Of a stretch of DNA of 64,000 nt, positions 1 through 9,245 are shown in pieces. Both the position numbers and the translations under genes were made by a program. Location of the stretch: assembly GCA_026214975.1 (NCBI GenBank), contig CM047810.1, positions 99,278,316 to 99,342,315 of the forward strand, in the 5' to 3' direction. This DNA comes from Gentiana macrophylla (taxonomy: Eukaryota; Streptophyta; Magnoliopsida; Gentianales; Gentianaceae). The number at the start of each line of letters is the position of its first letter. Positions within the stretch are counted from its first letter, which is position 1. The notes under the pieces are model-generated. The model had not been told where the DNA came from and made no database searches. It saw only the letters and a program-made list of their open reading frames with translations.

Positions 1-671
1 AGAACTTATAAGAGTATGCTCGATCTTAGAATTTGTTTCGATGTCTCCATTGAGATATTTAACTCGGTCTGTCAATTTCCAGAACATTCGAGTACATGCC
101 TATTTTTAAATACCTTCTAGTGCATTCCTATTTTTAAATATTGTTTTGGTGATCTCTCAATGCCCAGGACATTCCGGTACATGCCTAATTTTAAATACTC
201 GTGTCTCGGGTAGATTTAATGAATGTCCTGAAATGCCCCTGAAATATCTATTGGAAACCAATAATATAATATTTTTTAGAAAAAAAAAAAATCCAAAACG
301 AATTTGCATATGTGGTATACATATAAAAACACCACATACGTATAGAGCAAGAAACTGAAAAAAAAAAAAGAAGAAAAAAGAAATATACAGTCTGCGGTTT
401 TCATTGACAGAATTAGGGTAACCAGAGATTCAGACCTTTGGCGGCACAGCAGAATCAAATTCTATGGTTTTTTTGCAATATCAAGTGATTATACAGCTAG
501 ATTTCTCTCCGATTTCTCAGTAATTTATCTCTATATTTACGCTTTTTTATCATCAGCAATAGTCTATTAAATCGCAGCCCCTTTCCTCCTCTTTAGGTAG
601 CCTGATAAACACTAGTGGAAGTTATTCAAATCACAGCTGAATCCGATACGATTGACCAGTAGTAGTCAAAG
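1..671. other. 5' flank of F-box gene 1
   Basis: No gene is seen. Two imperfect copies of a 34-base unit (about 80-113 and 166-199, sharing ACATGCCT and TTTTAAATAC) lie near the left edge. The last 60 bases (about 612-671) match the bases just before F-box genes 2 and 3 (shared words TTATTCAAATCA, AGCTGAATCC and TTGACCAGT). They are therefore probably 5' UTR or proximal promoter of the family. Confidence 0.5.
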
Positions 672-2420
672 ATGAAGCAGCCAAAAGAATCCAATATACA
701 TCTCCGTGATTCTTCCGGGAGGAATCAAGAAAGCAACGGTTATGATTTGGTTGCAGATAGGATCGGCGATTTACCGGACTCCATTCTTGGTATTATTCTG
801 TCTTTTCTTCCCACAAAGGAAGCTGTAGCGACTTCCGTTCTTTCAAAAAGATGGGAACTCTTATGGGTGACTATCCAGAATTTTGATTTCAGTTTTAATG
901 GTGACCAAATAAAGGATGGAGATGAAGTGATGAAATTCATCCGATTTGTTGACCGTGTTTTGCTTCTGCTTCTACATGATGCTGGATTTCTAAATAAGTT
1001 TTGTTTCTACTGGCATCATAATTGTATTCCATCCCATGCCATTTCCTGGATCAACACTGCAATTAGAAAAAATGTTCATGAGCTTTTAATATCTGTTAGG
1101 ACTAGTGTTTTGGATGATTTTCCTGGACCACTTGAAATGCCTATAAGTTTCTTCAATTGTGACTCGTTACGATCTTTGGAGTTGGTTGACAACATTTCCG
1201 TTTCAGCAGCTGCGGTTTGCTTTCCAAGACTCGAAAGTCTAAAACTTGATTCGGTTTTTTTCTGGCCCGAAGAAGCTTTTGAAAAATTTATAAGCGGATG
1301 TCCAATGTTAAAATATCTGGACATGCATATGTCCATTTGGGACCTTTTTCGCAATTATGATCTTAAAGGTTTTACATATATAATATCTTCAACTTCCTTA
1401 AGGCGTCTTGAGCTAAATTTGTATAGTGATTGGAATGAGGAAGATACTTATTTCAGACTGAAGCTAGTCGACACTTGCTCACTTGAGTACCTCAAGCTAG
1501 AAGGTTTTATATACGAGATTGTTGTGAAAAAAGTCTAAGCTCTCACGGTGAAGCCGATCTTAGGATTAAGGTACCGACAATGGAATTCTTTGAAGCCAAC
1601 TTTTGCAACTCATTCGTTGAAGCGGTTCGTGCTTTTAACTTTGCAAAAGTTTTAACTTTATCGGTGATGTTATGTGGGTAAGCTTCATATTCTCTATGAG
1701 TTTTATACCAATATTAGACTTCTTTGTGAATATTGTTGCCTAGACCGAATCAACATGGCACTTGATATGTTATGTTACAATTTTTTTCTTCTTTTCTTTT
1801 GTTACTTGCGTCATTCAAAATCGGAAGATAACATTATATAGTGGAAATACATGATCATTGACATTTGATATTCTCAGGCTCTTAATTTTGCCACAAATCA
1901 CTTATCGACTAAGTTTACGAGATTGATGAAATTGGAGACAGGAACTTATTGGTGTGAATCGTGTGATTGTAGCTCATTACCGGATTTCCTTCAATGCTCA
2001 GACAATTTAGAAGCTCTTACAATTTATCAGGTTAGATAAAGACACCTGAAAAGTGTGAGTGTTACTCAAAGCGAGGAGATAGTACAATTTTTTAATAAAA
2101 CATTTCCATGTAGTATATTTCATGATATGTTCTCTGTGATGTCAGGTTTCAGGATGTAAGTATTATGGTTACTCAGATTGGACAGATCCTGCACAAGTTC
2201 CGAGATGCTTGTCAAACAGCTTGAAGAAAGTTGTAGTTAATGATATTAATTATGTTAGTTTTGTTCGTGAAATGATACGTTATATATTAAAGAATGGAAG
2301 TGCTCTTGAAACTATGAAGATATCTTGTTGTGAAGATATACACAATAGTGAAAAGTTACTGATTTGCATCAGGAGATAGGTAATTTCCCGAATAAGGCGA
2401 AGGTGGACATAATAAGTTAG
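672..2420 (+). pseudogene. F-box/LRR/FBD protein gene 1, three frame breaks
   Basis: This is a plant F-box/FBD/LRR protein, a family expected to act as the substrate receptor of an SCF E3 ubiquitin ligase; the substrate is unknown. Exon 1 is open for 288 codons. The F-box spans residues about 28-75 (DRIGDLPDSILG, LSKRWELLW) and is followed by LRR-like text (SLRSLELVD, FPRLESLKLDS). By comparison with gene 3, one base is missing near 1533 and another near 1666, after which the frame resumes (VEAVRAFNFAKVLTL). Intron 1 is about 1680-1877, exon 2 is 1878-2030 (SDNLEALTIYQ), intron 2 is 2031-2145 and exon 3 starts at 2146. Exon 3 encodes the FBD domain (VPRCLSNSLKKVVV, YILKNGSALETMKI). It reads to TAG at 2379, or to 2420 if a third one-base deletion is allowed. 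The start is supported by the flank shared with its paralogues. It may be a decayed copy or a good gene with assembly errors. Confidence 0.8.
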
Positions 2421-2994
2421 TAAAGATCAAGGTGCTGTGACAATGCCGCACGATGAAGCTAATATTTTAGAGACATTAATTTATCAAAGCATACCAGCCA
2501 ATAAGAGAGAAGATTCATCTTAAGAGATGATATAGTCAAGATTAGATATGGTCTGTGTTCAAAATAAAGATTGTTTTGTATTTTTATTTTTATTTTTTGG
2601 TACTATGTTTTGTTATTTTTAAATTTAGATGTATGTGTTTATTTTTAATTTTTTTTTTTAGTGGAAAGCAACTATATGTGTTTATCTTAAATTAAGAGTT
2701 ATGTCCTTTCTCTATCTACATTTGATATGCAACTATACATCATTTTACTCAGAATTCATAAAGATGGGGCATAGAAAATATGTATGAGATTTTAATCGTA
2801 AAATTAGTTTATAACGTTGTATGGATGTTTGATTCTTTTTTTTTTTATAAATAGTTTAACTTGTTTTTCTTTATTACGCCTTAAACGCCTCTCCTTGTGG
2901 AGAGGTATTTACATTATTTTTATTGAGGAATATCGTTGGATAATTGTCAAGTTCATAAAAATAAAATAAAAAAAGGGATATTTATTTATAAAAT
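2421..2994. other. AT-rich 3' flank of F-box gene 1
   Basis: AT-rich DNA with poly-T tracts and no supported gene. It probably includes the 3' UTR and terminator of F-box gene 1. Confidence 0.4.
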
Positions 2995-3085
2995 TTAGTT
3001 TGATATTTAATAGGTATTTATGACACATTTAAAAGATATATTTGATTATAAGGACACATTTTCTATAACATTCCTAAACTACCCA
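2995..3085 (+). repeat. Left arm of a distant inverted repeat
   Basis: This stretch contains GATTATAAGGACACA and TACCC and resembles the reverse complement of 8395-8480 (GGTTATAAGGACACA, TACCC), with GACAC ahead of both. The order and spacing of shared words fit a diverged terminal inverted repeat of a large DNA transposon, but the exact ends and a target duplication were not found. Confidence 0.4.
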
Positions 3086-3269
3086 TTTCAACCACAACAT
3101 TATTCCTCTTTTCCCTTCTTTCTTCTAATTTTTTCTCCGGCGATTGTTTGGAAGAATAGAAATTTAGGAATATCAAATGAGACCGACGAGCATAGCAGCC
3201 GGCCAAGTTTGGATGCAGAAGTTGAACCATGAACATTTCAATTTGAAGCTTGTAAATAAAAGTCCATAA

Positions 3270-3570
3270 AGAAAATCAGAATAATGCGAACAGAAGACAC
3301 AAACTAATGGTTTTATTGAATTGATTGAAATCCATAGAATGGATCACTCTTATATAGTGGAGAAATCATAAGAGATAATCCTAAAAACTAATCCAAATAT
3401 AATTCTAATAATTTGAAAAACAGATAAACAATCTTTTATTCAAACTACTAAATTATCTTGACAATATATCATCTTTATCTATTTTTCGAACTCTATTCAT
3501 CTTCTGTTACTTTATCTTCTAATACCCTCCCTCAAACGATGCCGGGGTTGGAGGCAACGTTTGCCGTCAA
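3270..3570 (-). mobile_element. Copia-like LTR remnant with polypurine tract
   Basis: AT-rich sequence (TTTATTGAATTGATTGAAA, TATATAGTGGAG) runs into CCCTCCCTCAAACGATG. Read on the minus strand this is a polypurine tract directly upstream of an LTR start. The layout matches the 3' LTR plus PPT of the two complete minus-strand copia elements in this window. No matching second LTR or coding part follows, so it is a truncated remnant. Confidence 0.45.
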
Positions 3571-3945
3571 CCAGGAATCTGATACGACTTTTTGACACCC
3601 ACGGCTTTTAGCTTTGGCTCATTTCTTTTATTTTTCGTATGTTCGTCGTGGCTTTTAGCATGTGGGTTTCTTTCTTGTTTGTCGAAAAATCTTTTCAATT
3701 TTCTCCGATGATTGCAAACTGGCTTACTTTTAGCACCATCCGATGGAGGATCATCTGTCTTCACTATAGCACCGTCTTCATTGTAGAGCGATGTCATAGA
3801 TCTGCAATTTTTTTTATTTTTTAATTGCATTATAAGCGAAAGTGAATATAAATGGATGTCGAAAGAATAGAGATGATGTTATATGACATGAGAAAGACTA
3901 GAGCAACAACCACAATTTTTATTTATTTTAAGACACAATCTGTGA

Positions 3946-3948
<3 letters not shown>

Positions 3949-4013
<65 letters not shown>
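3949..4013. repeat. (AT)n microsatellite
   Basis: About 32 uninterrupted AT units, followed by poly-T tracts to about 4040. Short ORFs encoding runs of Tyr-Ile here are artefacts. Confidence 0.95.
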
Positions 4014-4020
<7 letters not shown>

Positions 4021-4024
4021 TTTT

Positions 4025-5140
4025 AATTTTTTTTTTTTTTGAGACGCAATATGCATGAAAGGAGAGGAATTATGTTCTGTATGCAACCATGACTAAAAAA
4101 ATGGACGAACTGGACTTACAAAAAAATATTGGATTTGGATAAGAAGGATGAACTTTGATTTATTGATATTTAAATTAAAATAATGCGAATGCACAAATAA
4201 TTGAGCGAATATTGAAAAAACAACCAACGCATGCATTTTTTTTAAAGCGAAAGGAGGAAGCGAGGGATTTTTTTTCTCGAAGCGAAAGGAGGAAGCGAGG
4301 GAAGGGGATCGAACGCGCCTACCTCACTTGCAAGCCAGTAGTAAAATCAGGGTGGTGCTTATGGCGCAGGATGAGCTTATGCTCAACCAATGCATGTTTG
4401 ATTCAGTCTTACTCAACCAAATTGATGAGAATGCAGACACGAAAATATGCAAAAATGAGGATTTTTTTTTTTAAGCGAAAAAAAAAAATCGGGCAAAGTT
4501 CGCCAATATTAAAATAGTCCAACTGCCCATTTTTAGTCTCAATTTCAAATCGACTCCGTTCCGTTCCTATTCAACCACTTCGCCGCCGCCTGCCGTCGTG
4601 TTTTCTCCTTCGGCAGCAAAGGATTCCGATGTTTGAATCCATTTCCAGATTTGTTACACAAAACAATTTTTGATTTCATCACGAGTGCAAATGAAGAAAG
4701 AGCCATTGTTGGAGGGACGTGGGGAAATTTAGAAGTCTGCTGCAACATTTATGGAAAGCTCCATTGTAAGGCTAAGCTAGACTATAGGTCTCCGGCGATA
4801 AGATAGAAAGGGGTAGACTGGCGGAAGAGAGAAGAGGGCTGCCGGGCTAGGGGGGGGGGGGGGGTTCGTTATATAATGCTTTGTTGTTGTCCTGCATTTA
4901 GAACTCGGATACAGACATGGCTTCTTGATTATAATAAGATTCAGTCTTTTGCGGTGGGTTGGAGGTGAAGAAAGAAAACAGTGCCCTCCACTATGGATGG
5001 GAGGAGAAGACTTTGGTCGTTGCATCAACATGGAAGTCTATCAATTATGCTTATCCTATTTTACTTCCATAATACTATCTCTGAAGAGTGAAGTGTTTTG
5101 AATTTCTACAATTAATTTCTAGCTTAAGTTAAGGGGGAAA
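4025..5140. other. Non-coding stretch with short repeats and a poly-G run
   Basis: No gene is supported. Two adjacent copies of AAGCGAAAGGAGGAAGCGAG lie at about 4246-4302. A run of 15 G lies at 4850-4864. The last 60 bases are the probable 5' UTR of the peptide gene starting at 5141. Confidence 0.5.
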
Positions 5141-6106
5141 ATGAAGACTTTTTATGTTCTCTTTGGTGTTCTTTGTGTCACTTTCGTCCTTTTTGTTTCC
5201 ATGGCAGTAGCTGCAACCGAGGTACAAGACAACCCAAATGGTAATGCTTATTTTCAAAACTGCACCATGATTAATATTATGATTAATGTTGTAGAATTAG
5301 CTAGGTTGTGTCAATTTTGTTGTTGTAGCCTTGAAGGTTTGTAGCAACATTTTTTTTCTCATACAATTAAAAATGTTTTCTTGAAGAGATTGAGATGCTG
5401 CATATCAAACTCAATTCTATTGAAGAAGTCTTTGCTTTTGCTGGAAAGAGGACAAAAACTATTAGATTACAATGAAAGCAAACCCAGATTTTTATTGAAA
5501 ATGAGTACTTAAGGTCAAGATTAATGTCTTTGATTCAAGGCCACCAAGAAAAGATATTAGAAGTCTTTATTGTTTCTACAGACTTTTTTTTTTTTCATTC
5601 AATAAATGTTGATGTGGGTTTGAGTTTGATTTGGAAGAAAATTGGTGCAATTACGTGAATTTGATGGTGGATTTGAGTATGATTTGGAATAAAATGTTGG
5701 CGTCATTGGGTTTTTTTATATTGTATCGGTTTTTTTGCTCTCTCAATTCTGTTTTTGGTTTCCAGTTCAGCTTTCCCCCCATGCTTTCTGGTGTTACAAG
5801 TTTTTATTGATGGAGCTATTTATTCAAGGATCTTTTATTCTCTATTTTGGAGGCTCATTGTACTGCATGCCACCCTTGGAAGCACTCTTCATCTGTCCCT
5901 TCCGTTCTCTTGAATTTTTTTCCTTTTTACTTTACATCTGGGCTCTATTGGCTTGTTGTGTGGTCTTTCAGGAGGAAGATTGCAGTGACATGTGTGGCTC
6001 TTCAGTAGTTTTAAAGGGATGTAGCAGTCTTTGCAGCAAGAGGAGGCATGGGCAAAGTGCTGCTGCTGCAGCACCTCTGTTTTGGTGTTTTTTTTGTTCT
6101 TTTTAG
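5141..6106 (+). CDS. Small secreted Cys-rich peptide, two exons
   Basis: Exon 1 (5141-5221) encodes 27 residues that look like a signal peptide: MKTFYVLFGV, a hydrophobic core, then a likely cleavage near VSMAVAA. A GTACAAG donor follows. Exon 2 (5972-6106) begins after TCTTTCAG and joins in phase 0. It encodes EEDCSDMCGSS, GCSSLCSKRR, an Ala run and a Cys/Phe-rich end to TAG. The inferred product is about 71 residues with six Cys after the signal peptide, in pairs (CSDMC, CSSLC, CFFC). Without splicing, the first exon runs to a stop at 5344. I do not recognise the family. The 750-base intron and the reading frame across the join are the support. It lies between the arms of a possible large transposon (2995-8480), so it could be captured rather than resident. 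Confidence 0.5.
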
Positions 6107-6639
6107 GGTGTTTCTTTTTGCCTTGTTTCTTTTTTGCCCTGTTGTTTCATTTTTGCCACATGCTGGTGGTATCTTTTTCATTCTTTAGGTAAGGGTCTTT
6201 ACATGTAGTAGGTTATCTATAAAAAAAAATGACGCAGTGACACCATTAATGTGTCACATGGATGTATTAATGTGGAACAAGCTTTCATGGTCATAAGTGC
6301 AGCAATCTTTTTTCCGAAAAGATTAGTAGGTTTCATGAAGGACATACATTATATATACAATTTCAGACTCTTTCTTTAAAAAAATAAGAGTCTGGAAATT
6401 ATCCGCACTTTATATTAGAATAATATGTCAACCCTTCAAAAAACTGAAAATTTCTTATTTCTTCTCCAAATTTCTATGCAAGAATGGGTTCACAAGAGAT
6501 TTTCACCGGAATCAGTATGATGATTGATCGTTATATTTCAAGATTTAAGAAGACTCATCCAGCATAGAAAATCAGCAAGTGTATTGCTTAAATTGAAGGA
6601 CCATAGAATATTTGTCGTTTTTTTTGGTATACAAGTATG
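6107..6639. other. Non-coding 3' flank of the peptide gene
   Basis: T-rich 3' UTR-like sequence, then AT-rich DNA. No gene is seen. Confidence 0.4.
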
Positions 6640-6945
6640 TCACTGCATAAAATGTTGATGTCACTGCATATTTGATTGCCGATGTCACTACATAAATTGT
6701 TGATGAAACGCATATTTGATTGCCGATGTCACTGCATAAATTGTTGAGGTCACTGCACATTTGATTGTCAATGTCACTGCATAAATTATTGATGAAGCGC
6801 ATATTTGATTGCCGATGTCACTGCATAAATTGTTGATGAAACATGTATGATTGCAGATGTCACTACATAAAATGTTGATATCATTTGCATATATGATTTG
6901 CTATGTCATTTGCATAAAATGTTGATATCACGGGTCTCTTTTGCT
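6640..6945 (+). repeat. AT-rich tandem array, left part of minisatellite
   Basis: Repeats of GATGTCACTGCATA alternate with spacers such as AATTGTT and TTTGATTGCC, giving about 45-51 base higher-order units. The core resembles the GGTGTCTCTGCATC core of the GC-rich array that begins near 7020, so the two are probably one array with a composition gradient. Confidence 0.85.
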
Positions 6946-7019
6946 TAAAAGGATGCTGAGTTTTTTTATTTTAGTATGGATACCAACTCTAAGGTTCCTA
7001 TTTAGATTCAATTGCCCAA

Positions 7020-8190
7020 TCTTCATCGCGGTATCTTTGCATCGCGGTGTCACTTCATTGCGGTGTATCTGCATCGCGGTGGTCACTGCATCACAGTGAC
7101 TTTGCATCGGTGTGGCCATTGTATCGATGTGGTCAATAGATTAAGGGTGGTCAATACATCACGATGGTCACTGTATTGGAGGTGTCTCTGCATTGCGGCG
7201 TCTCTGTATCGGGGGTGGTCACTGCATCACGGTGTCTCTGCATCGGGGATGGCCATTGCATCGCGGTGGTCACTGCATCGCGGTGTGTCTCTGCATCGGG
7301 GGTGGTCACTGCATTGCGGTGTCTCTGCATCGGAGTGGCCACTGTATCGCGGTGTCTCTGCATCACGACGTCTCTACATTGATGTGTCTCTGCATCGGGG
7401 TGGGCATTGCATCATGGTGTCTCTGTATCGCGGTGTCTCTGCATAGGAGGTGGCCACTGCATCGTGGTGTCTCTGCATCGGAGGTGGTCACTGCATCGCG
7501 GTGTCTCTACATTGAGGGTGGCCACTGCATCGCGGTGATCAATGGATCTGGGGTGGTCAATGCATCATGGTGTCACTTCATCAGGACATCTCTACATCAG
7601 GGGTGTCAATGCATCGCGGTGTCACTTCATCGAGGTGTCTTTGCACCGTGGTGTCTCTGCATCGGGGGTGGTCACTGCATTGTGTTGTCTCTGCATCGGG
7701 GGTGGTCACTGCATCACGGTATCTCTGCATCGGGGGTGGTCACTACATTGCGGTTTCTCTGCATCGCGGTGTCTCTGCATTACAATCGCTACCATAGGTG
7801 TCAACCATCGCGGTGTCTGCGATCGGGATGGTCAATGCATCGCGATGGTCAATGCATCACGGTGGCCAATGCGGCGTGCGTCCACGGTGGTCAATGCATC
7901 GTGGTGTCTCTCAGATCGGGGTGGTCGCTACATCGCGGTGGTCAATGCATCGGGGTGGTCACTTTGCCGGGGTGGTCAACGATCGGGTGGTCAATGCGAG
8001 GGGTGGTCATTTGATCGCGGTGGTCAATGCATCATGATGGTCAATGTGTCGTGCGTTGCGGTGGTCAATGCGTCGTGATGGTCAATGCACCGCGGTGGTC
8101 AATGCAATAGGATGGTCAATGCATCGGGTTGGTCAACGCGTCGCGGTGGTCAATGAATCGGTGGTCATTGTATCATTGATGGTCAATACA
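7020..8190 (+). repeat. GC-rich 17/18-base minisatellite
   Basis: About 65 head-to-tail monomers of 17-18 bases are present. One type is TGCATCGCGGTGTCTCT and another GCATCGGGGGTGGTCACT. From about 7800 the array changes to TGCATCGCGGTGGTCAA. Variants mostly differ at CpG sites (CATCGCGG to CATCACGG, CATTGCGG or CATCATGG), as expected of deamination of methylated C. Because stop codons are rare in the monomers, all three forward frames are open for long distances (the longest 273 codons, 7193-8014). These are not genes. Confidence 0.95.
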
Positions 8191-8303
8191 TCGGTTAAAA
8201 TTATAAAAAAAAAAAAAAAAACAAACAAACAACAATGCATACAGTACTTTGAAAGGAAAAGGAAAAGAAAAGAAAGAAAAACATGAACAACGCATTTTTT
8301 ATA

Positions 8304-8328
8304 AATAATAATAATAATAATAATAATG
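8304..8328. repeat. (AAT)n microsatellite
   Basis: Eight AAT/ATA units between poly-A tracts. Confidence 0.9.
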
Positions 8329-8394
8329 AAAAAAAAAACCAATGCGGCAGTTTTTTGTTTTTTTTTTCTTTTTTTTCCATTAAGGGTATTTGAG

Positions 8395-8480
8395 TCTATC
8401 TATCTAATTTGTGTCCTTATAACCAAATAAGATTCCTTGGTGTCCTATTTGCCCAATTAAGTCTATTTTGTGTCCTTTTG
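8395..8480 (-). repeat. Right arm of the distant inverted repeat
   Basis: TTGTGTCCTTATAACCAAAT and neighbouring words are the reverse-complement partner of 2995-3085. See that entry. Confidence 0.4.
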
Positions 8481-8542
8481 GACCCTTGCCCCAAAAAAAA
8501 ATTGGTTCTTTCATAAAATTTGGCGTTTCTCATTAGTGTTGT

Positions 8543-8798
8543 TGATAACTTTTATGAAATAGATGTTTTTTTGGGAAAACTTAATAATTTCATTGATAGA
8601 ACAACCATATATATACACAAGTAGTAGAAAACTAACCACGAAGCCGCTTCCTAAAAATTAGGAAACATGGGATCATGACTTTAACCAACAACAACTATCT
8701 AGTAATAGGAAACATGCGAAAATGGGAAATAACATGGCTGACATAGCCTTAGGTAATAAAACTTAATTAACATAATAATTGATTTAATTCTTCTAACA
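8543..8798 (-). repeat. 3' LTR of copia 1
   Basis: Begins TGATAACTTTTATGAA on the plus strand and ends TTCTTCTAACA. It is matched by 15695-15946. Directly to its right is TTCCCTTCCTTAATC, the polypurine tract in the element's own orientation. Confidence 0.85.
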
Positions 8799-8907
8799 TT
8801 CCCTTCCTTAATCTGAAGTTGTCTGTTGGATTACATCACACATTCGACTTATCTCTAAGCTTCTGAAATTGATCCTCTTGATCCTTTTTAGTCATAATGT
8901 GCGCCAA

Positions 8908-9219
8908 TTAATTTTCACTTCTGCAATGCAACAACTCAATGATCCCTTCTTCACATAGATCCCTTAGAAAGTGATACTTCATATCTATGTTCTTGCTTCT
9001 ATTGTGTAAGACTGGATTCTTGGATAACTTAATGGTTGAACTCTGCTGAACTTGTCCTAAAACTTCAAGTGATATTCTTAATCGATCGTTGACATGCACC
9101 ATGTCTTCTTCTGCTACAAACTCGTACATTGTGGATAGAGTGACTATTGGTTGCTTCTTTGATGACCAGCTGATAGCACTTGTTCCATACATAAATACAA
9201 AACCAGAAGTACTCTTCAT
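8908..9219 (-). pseudogene. Copia 1 RNase H, C-terminal fragment
   Basis: The encoded peptide has the copia RNase H hallmarks STSGFVFMYG, SWSSKKQPIV and LSKNPVLHNRSKNIDMKYHF. The normal STTEAEF stretch is shortened to STMYEF. Only the last ~100 residues of pol remain. Upstream pol is lost at 9246, where the other element's LTR begins. Confidence 0.8.
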
Positions 9220-9245
9220 GTCATCAACATCTCATGCGTAAACAC

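Noticed and set aside
3852..4058. ORF with a Tyr-Ile repeat
   Set aside because: Translation of an (AT)n microsatellite and poly-T.
7012..8078. Long overlapping ORFs of up to 273 codons, rich in LCI, SLHRG and VSA repeats
   Set aside because: They lie in all three frames of a 17/18-base minisatellite with few stop triplets. Monomer length is not kept to a multiple of three, so no protein repeat is under selection.
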